A stretch of 64,000 bases of DNA from Mangrovibacterium diazotrophicum (lineage in GTDB: Bacteria; Bacteroidota; Bacteroidia; Bacteroidales; Prolixibacteraceae). The translations under genes and the position numbers were made by a program. Below, piece by piece: positions 42,873-52,020 of the stretch (its first letter is position 1; the number at the start of each line of letters is the position of its first letter). The stretch lies in assembly GCF_003610535.1 (NCBI RefSeq), contig NZ_RAPN01000001.1:2653320-2717319 (forward strand), in the 5' to 3' direction. The notes under the pieces were generated by a model. The model searched no databases, had not been told where the DNA came from, and saw nothing but the letters and a program-made list of their open reading frames with translations.

Positions 42873-43985
42873 TTAGATATTAGTTGTGTTACCACCTAAG
42901 AAATTAGGAGATGGCATGGTTGAATCATCATTTTCAGGTCTTGGATCGATGGTTGATTTAGCTGAATCAGCTTGGTCTGCACCTAAAGGATCATCACATG
43001 TTGAATTAACAGTATCGAAAGTGCCGTCGCCCAATTTACCATCCAGGTACATTGTTAAAGTCTGTCCACTCAAGTTCTCATAGCTGTTATGATCAACTTT
43101 TACACGCACGAAGATCGAAACACCACCATCGGTATACGTTCCTGCAGGTGCTATTTGTGTTGATCCAGACGTCAGGGTATTCCAAACAGTTGATGCTCCC
43201 CAGGCATCAGGGGTTGCGAAAGTATATTCATAAGTTGCAGTCTGTTTTGATGCAAGACCTTCCAAACTAAACACCGGAATCCAGTAGTCTGTGAAATTGG
43301 CTGCAATGAATTCAAAATACAAGTAGTTATCACCATAGTCGTAGACTAAGCCGCCATTCTCATACTTCAACGACTCTACGTTATCAACACAGGTCGATGG
43401 AGTCACGTTATACTTATCTTTTGAAGAGGCCAAAGCCGCCGCATCCATCGCAATAATGTCAACAATGAAAGAGTTTTTCGGATCCAACTCCCAAACGTGG
43501 ATGTTATCTGTACAACCAGCGGCATTCTCATAGTAGGCAACCACAAAGAGGTGCTCAACTGTACCATCAATCACTGAGTTCAACAAGCCTGAGGTCCACG
43601 ACAAGTCGATATTACCATCGGTATTTGCACCAGAAGTACCAATCTCAATGTTGTAATCGCTCGAAGCTGTAAGAATCTTGTTAGTTCCTACTGTCAATGC
43701 AGTGGCATAGTTAAACTGAGGTGTACCAGAATTATCAACAAGGAAATTGGTATCCGTGGTAGCCCAGAAACGCCATTGTCCGTTTGGTGTACTTGTTGAG
43801 ATAGTAGGATCGTTAGTTACATCTGCGGTATAGGTGTATTTCACACCGGGAGCTGGATGCAACGCATCGGTTGTACAACTCAAAGTTTGCGATGTAGACC
43901 AATGTACTGCTTGAGCATTGGACTCACTAATTCCTGCAACTATTGCGAGCAGGAAAAGACCTAAGTTTAAAAATTGCTTTTTCAT
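42873..43985 (-). CDS. Small secreted surface protein, cassette A
   Basis: A 370-residue secreted protein, homologous to the 360- and 361-aa proteins of cassette B. The signal peptide is residues 1-25 (VAGISESNAQA). Shared blocks include LSCTTDALHPAPGVKYTY, WRFWATTDTNFL, NIHVWELDPKNSFIVDI, YDYGDNYLYFEFIAANFTDYW and VRVKVDHNSYENL. It ends TIDPRPENDD plus a short polar tail (MPSPNFLGGNTTNI). It follows the 1366-aa adhesin by 67 bases. There is no T9SS CTD and no catalytic motif. I infer an abundant structural subunit, because it is small, repeated between cassettes and placed before an RNA stem-loop. Confidence 0.75.
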   Translation of the reverse strand: MKKQFLNLGLFLLAIVAGISESNAQAVHWSTSQTLSCTTDALHPAPGVKYTYTADVTNDPTISTSTPNGQWRFWATTDTNFLVDNSGTPQFNYATALTVGTNKILTASSDYNIEIGTSGANTDGNIDLSWTSGLLNSVIDGTVEHLFVVAYYENAAGCTDNIHVWELDPKNSFIVDIIAMDAAALASSKDKYNVTPSTCVDNVESLKYENGGLVYDYGDNYLYFEFIAANFTDYWIPVFSLEGLASKQTATYEYTFATPDAWGASTVWNTLTSGSTQIAPAGTYTDGGVSIFVRVKVDHNSYENLSGQTLTMYLDGKLGDGTFDTVNSTCDDPLGADQADSAKSTIDPRPENDDSTMPSPNFLGGNTTNI

Positions 43986-44052
43986 AATAATTCACTTTAG
44001 AAATCCAGTTAAACTTTATTTTTTATTTATCTCTTTCTTTTTCATTCCGCCC

Positions 44053-47000
44053 TTAGTTCATCAGCACGAATCCCGGGCGAGGGATAATTTCAATTGAACC
44101 CTCCTGCACGTTGGAAACATTCCCGCACTGATCTTCCACCCAGTATCGGATAGTGTAATATTCGCTCTCCTCACCGGAGCTCTCGAAAAGAATATCAACT
44201 CCCAGCGTACTTGGCAGTCCGCTCATATTTTCCAGTAGGTTTCCATTGGCGTCTTCAACCGTATCGCCATTCGAATCGACAATTGTCCAATGCAAGGTCA
44301 TTTCGGATGCTGAACTGCAATTGTCTGAAAAATGGCTCGTCGGATTCAGATCCAGATCGGTACTTCCGGCTTTGAACGTGTAATATTCAGGGCGTTCCTC
44401 GGCGATGTCTGTATCCGGCATCGACAATCCATTGAATGTTGCCCATCTCAGTCGGTCAACACAATAGCTGCGAGCTGAAACCGGCTGCAGAACAGGTGGA
44501 ATAAGATCGACCACCCGGATCGTTTGCTGCTGATCCGCCACAGCATTACCACAATCGTCAACCAGGCTCCAGGTGCGGGTAATCAAAACCTCGCAAGGGT
44601 TTGTATTATCAACTGCATCTGAATAAGTTGCCTGCAAACCACTCGAGCAATTGTCGCTGATATCTGTTGGGTAACCGGTTACTTCCGGCAGAACACTGTA
44701 CACACAGAATGCATTTTTCTCAACAACAGCATCGGCCGGCTTCGTGAAGCTTGGAGCAATATTGTCGATCACCGTAATATTTTGTGAATATTCAAAGTTG
44801 TTACAAGCATCTTCGAAAGTCCAGGTACGGGTAATCACCAACGGGTCGTCCGGGCAACCACTTCCGCCATTATCTGTTTCTTTAGCTGTTGGTGTTTGGT
44901 CGGGCAAACAAGGATGAGACAATGTTAACAGCGCTGCTGCAGGTACATCATCAATACATGTCACCGTAAGATCCTCCGGCTCTGTGGGTATTGTATACAA
45001 ATCCCTGTCGATAACCGTCACGTCCACAGGATACCATTCTCCCCAACAACCGCCAACACTACCGCGAACCATAAAACGAACTACCGGGCAATCACCTGAT
45101 TGGTGTGTCAATTGCACTGAAATAGTTGAACCTGTACATGGATTCGACTCATCGCAACTTACATCCCAGCTTGCACTTCCCGACAGGATTGTTGGATACC
45201 ATTCGTATTCCAATCGGCTATTGGCAATTAAGTTAGCGGGATCCTGATTATCTGTTGAAACCAGCTGAATATTAGTGTATTCGCCAGAGCAAACAGTTGT
45301 ATTTTGATATTCCACAACAGGAAGCGGATTCACAATAAATTGAATGGGCTCGCGGCAAGTACCATAGTCACAACCGACATAGAAAGTCCATGTTCCCGGA
45401 ATGTCAGTTCCTGTCAATCCAGTCTGATCCGGATAATCCAATGGGTTAAATGTCGGTCCACTAGCCAGGGGGGTATCTGTCAGGTCATCCGACAAATACC
45501 AGTTCACATCCACAAAGTCTGTAGAAGCCTGCACTTTGTCTGCAGCAGTAAACCAAAAGTCAGAACAAACCTCCGTATCTGCATCCGATGAGTTCAGTAC
45601 CAGTACATAAATTGTTTCAGGATCCAAATCATCAACAACTGCCGATTGCGGACAAACATCATATACTGTTTCTACATAGTTATAATCGGGCTGATTCGGA
45701 TAAAACGGATAAACATAAACCGAATAGCTGGCATTTTCATCTTTTATTTTACAGTCTTTAATGGAGACTTTCCCCGTAGTCGGTTTAAATGTACTAACCA
45801 CTGCATATTGAACCAAATTACCGGCGTCATATGCCTCCCGCCCACTGGAAGCGGCAGCCATTGTATAAGTTTGACTTCCGTCGGTACATCCATCAAATTG
45901 GTGATCCTTTCCACTCCATTCGAAACAGTAGGAAAGTGCTTCCAGGACATCATCTTCGGTCAAAACCTGCCCCTGACAAACTTCCAGGTCAACACCTGTT
46001 ACGGTCTTTACCTCAACCTCATCGGACAGGGAAGACTCGCACGACGGCCAGGCAGCGTTGCGGGCATAAACCGTATAAAGACCATAATTCAATCCTTCGA
46101 ACAAAGTAGTTGTACTCCAGTCTGTGTAAGTATCGTTTTGAACATCGTATAACCGGTACTCAATATCGCCGCTCGCCGGATAGCCAATCTCGCCACTCAT
46201 CTGAATGCTTCCATCATCTCCCGACGAACAGCTCGTCAACATCGATATTTCAGGAACAGTATAAATGGTTGCGGTAAATTGAACTGTCGCACTGCAGGCT
46301 CCTGAGTCGTCACCACTAGCACTAATCGTGTAGGTAAACTGCCCCGAATTATGATGTCCTGTTGTTTCTTCCGGTACAAATTCGAAAACACCAGTGGTAT
46401 TGGCCGTTTCGTCCGGCATTGGAGCACTCGCATCATCACTCGAAATGGTGTAAGTGTAATTTGAAGAGTTGCCACTGGTTACTTGAGCCGTAGCACTATA
46501 AGTTTCTGTATCACAAATTTCGATGTCGTCAATATCCGCCAGCGTTGGTACATCAAAAACCTCCCAACCAATGACGTTACTGATTCCCGAGCATTCTTCT
46601 CCGTTTACATTGTAGCGTGCTACGCGTCGGTACCAGGTGCTTCCGCTAAGTGTTGGCGGATTGTAACTGGTTGATGTCACTCCCAAATCGGAGAAATTGA
46701 CACCATCGTAACTTACCTCCCAACGATAACCGGCAAAAACAATGTTCGGATCGCTCGATGCCGACACCTGACTACCGGAAATGGTTGTCGGGTTAAACAC
46801 TTCACAAACGTCTCCTTGTGAGTCTGTTGTTGTCAATACACCGGCATCCAAATCAGAAACGGAAATTGTTGCTGACCCGGACACTACTCCGGACGTATTT
46901 GCATCGCTTACAGACACTAACGAGTAAGTCGTACTAACCGAGGGACTAACCGAAAATGTGTAAGGTGAACTCGAAATATTATTAAGTGTAGTTTCCTGTG

Positions 47001-48153
47001 TTCCGTCAGAATAAACAACGTCCCACGGACCGGTTCCTGTCAAGTTCAATGTCAAATCAAACACGGTTCCGGGACAACCGGAGCCATCTCCTGATAAAAC
47101 AGCGGTAGGCAGAACAAGGTCCTGAACAGCAGACAAAGTCAAGGTTGCGTTAGCCGATGTCGAAAGCGTACCAATGTAAATACTTGAACTATTTACCGAA
47201 GCGCCTGTCACTTCACTCCAACTACTTGTTGAACTATCCAGCGTACTAACCTTCAGATCGCTCTTGGCAACATCGGTCAAAACATAGGCATCGTCCGCCA
47301 CAAAAGCCACAACAGTGAAACTGGCGTCTTGGGAAGTTGTGATCTCGTAATATCTGTTCAGGTAGTTATTCGCATCAGGATTGGAAGGAGGAGCGCTTTC
47401 TACCATTCGGAATGTAACTGTCGAACTGGGTGAGAAATTACTCACACTAAATCGAGCATCTCCACCATTCTGATCACGGACATATAAAATTTTACTATCA
47501 GAGATATTGTTTAATGTAATGGCATGTGAATTTGTTTGTATGAGATTGGATAAGCCCCAGCCCATCGTTTCGGCAACAGCGATGTCCGCATTCAAAGAAA
47601 TGTATGCGGCTCCAACTTTTAGACCGAAGAAACTTATCGATGAAGAGCCGGCAATAACAGCACCGTCTCCGTTCATGGTTACAGTTCCGGTTCCGGCCTC
47701 AAAAGTTCCGTTGTTTGTAAAATCGCCTTCAACGGCCAACGTAGCTCCAGAAGCCATCACCAAAGTACCGCCAGCTTCAATCGTTATGTTTTGACAAACA
47801 GCGCTACCATTGATGGTGATTGTTGAACCTGATGGAATGATAACGTCATCGGCACTGGTTGGAACAACTCCCGAATCCCAAGTTGACGCGGTATTCCAAT
47901 CCATCGAACCGGTTTGGGCAGTTATGTTTAAAGGAAGAGCAAAAAGATATTCGGTGAAGCTGGACACTGTCTTCATTTCGCCTGCTGCAGCCAAAGTCAG
48001 ATCAGTTCCTTTTACCAGAAGAGAGATCCCTGTCAAAAGGGCGATCAACATCGTCCTACGAGGGCTCAACCAACTGCTATATCTTCCACCACTTTTTGCC
48101 ATTATACCACGATTTTTTCCACTGCTTGAGCAAGTTGTTTGGGCAACCTGCAT
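44053..48153 (-). CDS. 1366-residue surface adhesin, cassette A
   Basis: A secreted adhesin of 1366 residues as drawn. The start is uncertain: the first ATG gives an unusually long N-region, and the ATG at 48102 (MAKSGGRYSSW, 1349 aa) or 48054 would place the signal segment LIALLTGISLLVKG more conventionally. Residues ~65-190 form a G8-like beta-helix region (WNTASTWDSG, IIPSGSTITING) matching the N-terminus of the 6730-aa protein. Then come a YLNRYYEITTS block, PKD/Ig-like domains, a cysteine-containing central region, and HYR domains at ~1110-1210. The last ~150 residues are the shared PRP-box domain, ending IIPRPGFVLMN. No T9SS CTD is present. It looks like a shorter version of the giant protein, with the same two ends and fewer repeats. 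Confidence 0.87.
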   Translation of the reverse strand: MQVAQTTCSSSGKNRGIMAKSGGRYSSWLSPRRTMLIALLTGISLLVKGTDLTLAAAGEMKTVSSFTEYLFALPLNITAQTGSMDWNTASTWDSGVVPTSADDVIIPSGSTITINGSAVCQNITIEAGGTLVMASGATLAVEGDFTNNGTFEAGTGTVTMNGDGAVIAGSSSISFFGLKVGAAYISLNADIAVAETMGWGLSNLIQTNSHAITLNNISDSKILYVRDQNGGDARFSVSNFSPSSTVTFRMVESAPPSNPDANNYLNRYYEITTSQDASFTVVAFVADDAYVLTDVAKSDLKVSTLDSSTSSWSEVTGASVNSSSIYIGTLSTSANATLTLSAVQDLVLPTAVLSGDGSGCPGTVFDLTLNLTGTGPWDVVYSDGTQETTLNNISSSPYTFSVSPSVSTTYSLVSVSDANTSGVVSGSATISVSDLDAGVLTTTDSQGDVCEVFNPTTISGSQVSASSDPNIVFAGYRWEVSYDGVNFSDLGVTSTSYNPPTLSGSTWYRRVARYNVNGEECSGISNVIGWEVFDVPTLADIDDIEICDTETYSATAQVTSGNSSNYTYTISSDDASAPMPDETANTTGVFEFVPEETTGHHNSGQFTYTISASGDDSGACSATVQFTATIYTVPEISMLTSCSSGDDGSIQMSGEIGYPASGDIEYRLYDVQNDTYTDWSTTTLFEGLNYGLYTVYARNAAWPSCESSLSDEVEVKTVTGVDLEVCQGQVLTEDDVLEALSYCFEWSGKDHQFDGCTDGSQTYTMAAASSGREAYDAGNLVQYAVVSTFKPTTGKVSIKDCKIKDENASYSVYVYPFYPNQPDYNYVETVYDVCPQSAVVDDLDPETIYVLVLNSSDADTEVCSDFWFTAADKVQASTDFVDVNWYLSDDLTDTPLASGPTFNPLDYPDQTGLTGTDIPGTWTFYVGCDYGTCREPIQFIVNPLPVVEYQNTTVCSGEYTNIQLVSTDNQDPANLIANSRLEYEWYPTILSGSASWDVSCDESNPCTGSTISVQLTHQSGDCPVVRFMVRGSVGGCWGEWYPVDVTVIDRDLYTIPTEPEDLTVTCIDDVPAAALLTLSHPCLPDQTPTAKETDNGGSGCPDDPLVITRTWTFEDACNNFEYSQNITVIDNIAPSFTKPADAVVEKNAFCVYSVLPEVTGYPTDISDNCSSGLQATYSDAVDNTNPCEVLITRTWSLVDDCGNAVADQQQTIRVVDLIPPVLQPVSARSYCVDRLRWATFNGLSMPDTDIAEERPEYYTFKAGSTDLDLNPTSHFSDNCSSASEMTLHWTIVDSNGDTVEDANGNLLENMSGLPSTLGVDILFESSGEESEYYTIRYWVEDQCGNVSNVQEGSIEIIPRPGFVLMN

Positions 48154-48874
48154 CTATCTGTTTTGATTTAAATTCCTTGGAGACTTTGATTTGATCATCT
48201 CCGAATAACTGTCGAAATTCGAAGACACCACAAGCGCTGGTTCATTCCGAAACGCAGCACTTTCAATCAAGAGCTACAACTGAAAGACTTTAAATGGAAT
48301 TAAGCAGCCTGGATGTACTTTAGGCTGATGGCTTAAAAGAAGCACTACTGAATTGAAGTAAATTTTTCTCATTGCATTCCTTGACGTTGATTCCTCTAAT
48401 TAACTCTTAGCTCCACAGAAACAAGCTTTACAATTTCACTGCTTCTGTTTCATCCAGTGCGGTCGGTTCTCTGTTTTTTCTTTTTTCTCTTCCAAAAACA
48501 GAATCACCAACATTTTCTCTTTCACTACTTAATTACCCATTTTGATAATTGGTAACCCTATTTTGCTATTCAAAAATACATATTTGGTAATTTTAAAGAG
48601 TAAAACCCTATAAACTCGCTAGTAATAAAATACTTATTTCTCTTTTATTTAACACGAAAAATAATACGACTACCAAAAACGAAACATTCATTCTAAAAAG
48701 AGAGCTGGGGAAGACCTATTTTGTATCGGTGCTGAGGAATAGCCGGAATGGGCATAAGACGAGTATACTTCAGGAACTATTGAAAGGGACTGCGGCAAGC
48801 GAATAAAAAAAATGACAATAAAAAAGCAGACCCCAAAAGGAGCCTGCCTATCTGTCTTAAAAAACGAATATTTA
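48154..48874. other. Intergenic region upstream of cassette A
   Basis: 721 bp, AT-rich, without a convincing gene. It contains the tpx terminator at 48820-48847 and, on the minus strand, a TATTTTTG at 48571-48578 that fits the -7 consensus but lacks a clear TTG at the right distance. A plus-strand frame from about 48650 to 48807 ends in a protein-like stretch but has no plausible start. Confidence 0.5.
48820..48847 (-). terminator. Intrinsic terminator of tpx
   Basis: A 9-bp stem with two G-U pairs (48826-48834 with 48839-48847, AAAA/TTTT loop) is followed on the minus strand by TTTTTT, 28 bases past the tpx stop. Confidence 0.8.
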
Positions 48875-49387
48875 CTACAGTAATTTTTTCACCACTGCCA
48901 AAGCAGCTTCGTAATCTGGTTCGTTCGTCACTTCCGGACAGAACTCAACATACTGCACAGTACCTTCTTTGTCAACAATAACAGTTCCGCGAGACAGCAA
49001 ACGAAGTTCCTTGATCAGGAAACCATATTTTGTACCGAATTCAACATCTTTGTGGTCTGAAGCAGTAATCACTTTATCCAAACCCTCTGCTGCACAAAAA
49101 CGGCTTTGCGCGAAAGGCAAATCGCAAGAAATCGACAGGATAACTGCGTCACCTAAATTCGCAGCTTCAGCATTGAAACGCTTGTTTTGTAATTGACAAA
49201 CACCTGTATCGATAGATGGATAAATCGCTAAAACACGAACTTTCCCGTCGTAATCGCTCAATTTAATTGGGTTCAGACCAGCACCAATCACTGTAAAATC
49301 TGGAGCTTTTTGTCCTACTTTAACTTCCTCACCCAAAAGTGTTAAAGGTCCGCCTTTAAACGTAATTTTTCCGGTTGTTTCTTTCAT
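48875..49387 (-). CDS. tpx: Thiol peroxidase (Tpx-type peroxiredoxin)
   Basis: A 170-residue peroxiredoxin that reduces hydrogen peroxide and alkyl hydroperoxides using thioredoxin. The ATG at 49385-49387 gives the normal family start (KETTGKITFKGGPLTL); a GTG-initiated extension upstream is unlikely. The peroxidatic cysteine is C64 in PSIDTGVCQ and the resolving cysteine is C98 in QSRFCAAEG, the spacing of E. coli Tpx. It is monocistronic, with its own terminator. An inverted repeat lies 66-101 bases upstream of the start. Confidence 0.96.
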   Translation of the reverse strand: MKETTGKITFKGGPLTLLGEEVKVGQKAPDFTVIGAGLNPIKLSDYDGKVRVLAIYPSIDTGVCQLQNKRFNAEAANLGDAVILSISCDLPFAQSRFCAAEGLDKVITASDHKDVEFGTKYGFLIKELRLLSRGTVIVDKEGTVQYVEFCPEVTNEPDYEAALAVVKKLL

Positions 49388-49452
49388 TGTAGTTGATTTT
49401 ATAACATTTATGCAAGCTTCCGCTTGCCGATTCACTAAGTTAATTAAGAATC

Positions 49453-49488
49453 GTCAATCAGGCAATCTGCTTGGCGATCAATTGACGA
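49453..49488. promoter_or_regulatory. Inverted repeat upstream of tpx
   Basis: CGTCAAT at 49453-49459 and ATTGACG at 49482-49488 are perfect inverted arms separated by 22 bases. The position before a peroxide-response gene suggests an operator, but I cannot assign it to a known regulator. Confidence 0.3.
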
Positions 49489-49600
49489 AACCTTAAACAA
49501 CCAAAATTCACTCTTGTTTGGAAGAGCCCACGATTTTTTTGAGGAATATCACTAACCTGTCGATATTCCAATGGCTATAAAACTGAAACAATGAAGACTA

Positions 49601-50212
49601 TTAAAGAGATAGCGTTAAGCCAATAGAAACGTTATTGATTGCGGCCTCGCCCCAGGCAAACCATTTTCCTTCTCCTAAACGATAGCGGGCTCCCAAATGC
49701 AAATCTGCCTGCAAATGTTTTTCGTGCCAATCCCGCGTTCCCGGCCCAATGGCGATTTCGCCATTAATCCCCACATAGATATTCCACGGATTTTGACGAC
49801 GGTGCGTCTTTGCTTTGAGCAAATGATAACTCAACCGGGCTCCAACATAGTTTGAATAAAACTGGCCTTTTGAGCTCGGCCCTCTGTATGACGACATCTG
49901 TGCTCCGATCGAAACCAGGTCTGCGACCATGTAGTCAAGAACGAACTTTGCCCCCATCGGGCTGGAATAGTTGAATTCGGTGGAATATCCACCGGACAGA
50001 AACAGTGCTCCTGCATACCGGTTCCAAAAAGTATAACTCGGATGATATTGTCTTGGGGATGACATCGAAGACACAGCAGCACTTCCGCCCAAATCAGACG
50101 AAGCACCTGTGCCATCATCGCTCGGGTAACCAAGCTGCGTTAGCACCACAAAAAATCCCAATAAAAAAATACGAACCAGCAATCTCCGCGTACGTGCAGA
50201 TAAGGTTTCCAT
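49601..50212 (-). CDS. Predicted outer-membrane beta-barrel protein
   Basis: A 203-residue protein with a signal segment (LLVRIFLLGFFVVLTQLG) followed by a short polar linker. The rest alternates polar and hydrophobic residues in strand-like blocks: GALFLSGGYSTEFNY, AKFVLDYMVADLVSIGAQ, VGARLSYHLL, IYVGINGEIAIG, ADLHLGARYRLG and WGEAAINNVSIGLTLSL. That pattern fits a small eight-stranded outer-membrane barrel; no specific family is recognised. It is a single-gene unit between tpx and the cyclophilin gene. Confidence 0.65.
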   Translation of the reverse strand: METLSARTRRLLVRIFLLGFFVVLTQLGYPSDDGTGASSDLGGSAAVSSMSSPRQYHPSYTFWNRYAGALFLSGGYSTEFNYSSPMGAKFVLDYMVADLVSIGAQMSSYRGPSSKGQFYSNYVGARLSYHLLKAKTHRRQNPWNIYVGINGEIAIGPGTRDWHEKHLQADLHLGARYRLGEGKWFAWGEAAINNVSIGLTLSL

Positions 50213-50435
50213 GAATAGTTCCAGTGTTCAATCCGCAGCGCAGGCCCAGAATCGGTCGCCCCCGCCGGACTGCATTCTACAATTTTTCTCTTTCACTCAA
50301 CAAATGATAATACGTGGTGAGTGGTCAAATTATTGCATTCGAAGCTAACTTTAACAATTGAAGAAATTACATCCGTCTGCCAAACAGCAGAGCTTCAACC
50401 GAGAACACATTTTCTCTTCCACCCGGAAACTAAAA

Positions 50436-51011
50436 CTATTTCAGACGCTTGATATTGTAAATCAAAACAGGCTCCCGCAAATATTGCTTATCATCATTTA
50501 GCTGCTGAATCTGCAGCACGACATCCATTCCTTCAACAACCTTTCCAAAAGCAGCAAATCCCTGTCCGTCCGGATTGCGCTTGCCTCCAAAATCGAGCTC
50601 CGGCTGATCTCCAACACAAATAAAGAATTCGGTACTTGCCGTTCCCGGTTGGTTACGCGCCATCGAGAGCGTACCGTCCAAATGTTTCAAACCGGTCTTT
50701 TCGGTCGTCTCGTGCTCAATACCCGGATATTTATCAATTAAGTTGTCGTCCATCAGACCTCCTTGTATCACTTCAATCTTCACAGGGCTTTGCGGTTGAT
50801 TATCCATGCGCACAACCCGGTAAAACGATGCATTTAGGTAAAGTCCCTGATCTACAAGTTTTAAAAAATTGCCTGCCGTCAGCGGAGCATGCACAGTATC
50901 TATCTCCAACACCAGATTCCCCATCGAACTTTCCACCTCAACCTTTGGTAAATCCTTTTTCCCGCAGGCTGCGAGCGCAAAAAACAACAAAACAACAGCA
51001 ATGTACTTCAT
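50436..51011 (-). CDS. Cyclophilin-type peptidyl-prolyl isomerase lipoprotein
   Basis: A 191-residue lipoprotein with lipobox LAAC (C16). The cyclophilin domain spans ~25-190: YRVVRMDNQP, IQGGLMD, LSMARNQPGTASTEFFICVGDQPELDF, FAAFGKVVEGMDVV. It is predicted to speed proline isomerisation of proteins in the periplasm, attached to a membrane by its lipid. The SMARN and TASTEFFI blocks match the family active-site strands, with the usual N-Q substitutions seen in bacterial lipoprotein members. It stands alone, divergent from the LpxH-like gene. Confidence 0.9.
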   Translation of the reverse strand: MKYIAVVLLFFALAACGKKDLPKVEVESSMGNLVLEIDTVHAPLTAGNFLKLVDQGLYLNASFYRVVRMDNQPQSPVKIEVIQGGLMDDNLIDKYPGIEHETTEKTGLKHLDGTLSMARNQPGTASTEFFICVGDQPELDFGGKRNPDGQGFAAFGKVVEGMDVVLQIQQLNDDKQYLREPVLIYNIKRLK

Positions 51012-51145
51012 AATTAATTTATCTTATTTTGACTTACAGGATACAAACTTAGTGGTTTTTAGACGTTTTCGTGTTTATTATTTCATTTTAGCTTAATCGC
51101 TAATTAATAAGAAAGGGGCAACTTGCGGTAGTTATTTAATGGAAT

Positions 51146-51979
51146 ATGAAAGCGAGAAAGCTTGAGGTGTCGGTTGTGTCCGACTTTCACCTGGCTACAA
51201 GAGCCTGCAAAGCAAAAACAATTTTGAAATACCTGAAATCGATTAACCCAGGTATTTTGGTTCTGAACGGAGACATCATCGACTCCTGGCGTTTCAGCCG
51301 CAACTACTTCCCCAAACCCCAACTTAAAGTGGTTCGGCAGATTATCAAGATGCTGGAAAAAGGCGTTCATGTATTTTACATCACCGGGAACCACGATGAG
51401 TTTTTGCGAAAATTCAACCAGACAGAGATTGGCAAGTTAAAAATCGTCAACCAATTGGTACTGGATCTGGACGGCAAAAAGACCTGGATTTTTCATGGCG
51501 ATTTGTTTGATCACGTCATTCACAAAGCCAAATGGCTGGCAAAAATCGGAGCTGCTGCCTACGGACTGTTAACGGTCATCAACCACGGCATCAACCTTTT
51601 ATTACGCCCATTCGGTGTAAAAGAATTCATTCTTTACAAAAGTTTCAAAAAGAAGAATGACAAAGACAGCCGACCAACGGCCTACGAAAAAGCAATTGCC
51701 GCAACGTCGGCGGCCCGCGGTTTCCAAACCGTTATTTGCGGCCACACCCACGTGCCGAAAGATAAGATTGTAATGATGCCGGGAGTACCGGTTCGTTACA
51801 TCAACTGCGGCGACTGGGTTGAACATTTTACCGCAGCTGAGTATAACGAAGGAAAATGGGAACTGCATTATTTTGAAGACAGTGGCGAAGAAAATACGGC
51901 CGACGAGCCTGACATTCCGGACCACAAGCAAGTTTATCAATCCTTATTTCGGGAACTGGCCATGGCAAACTGTCTGTAA
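51146..51979 (+). CDS. UDP-2,3-diacylglucosamine diphosphatase-family phosphoesterase (LpxH-like)
   Basis: A 277-residue metallophosphoesterase. The metal-binding motifs are in order: SDFHL (12-16), NGDIID (41-46), GNHDEF (81-86), HGD (117-119) and CGHTHVP (198-204). This arrangement and the insert between the last two motifs fit the LpxH-like family annotated in Bacteroidota as UDP-2,3-diacylglucosamine diphosphatase, a lipid A pathway hydrolase. The lid region and specificity residues cannot be judged here, so another phosphoesterase substrate is possible. It is followed 41 bases later by a glycosyltransferase gene, consistent with an envelope lipid or glycan unit. Confidence 0.8.
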   Translation: MKARKLEVSVVSDFHLATRACKAKTILKYLKSINPGILVLNGDIIDSWRFSRNYFPKPQLKVVRQIIKMLEKGVHVFYITGNHDEFLRKFNQTEIGKLKIVNQLVLDLDGKKTWIFHGDLFDHVIHKAKWLAKIGAAAYGLLTVINHGINLLLRPFGVKEFILYKSFKKKNDKDSRPTAYEKAIAATSAARGFQTVICGHTHVPKDKIVMMPGVPVRYINCGDWVEHFTAAEYNEGKWELHYFEDSGEENTADEPDIPDHKQVYQSLFRELAMANCL

Positions 51980-52020
51980 CCTGAAACCGAAAAAATTGGT
52001 AAACTTCACACAAAAAACAA

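Noticed and set aside
48650-48807. Plus-strand frame ending in a protein-like stretch (RELGKTYFVSVLRNSRNGH) upstream of tpx terminator
   Set aside because: No plausible start codon or family; perhaps a relic, but too short to claim as a pseudogene.
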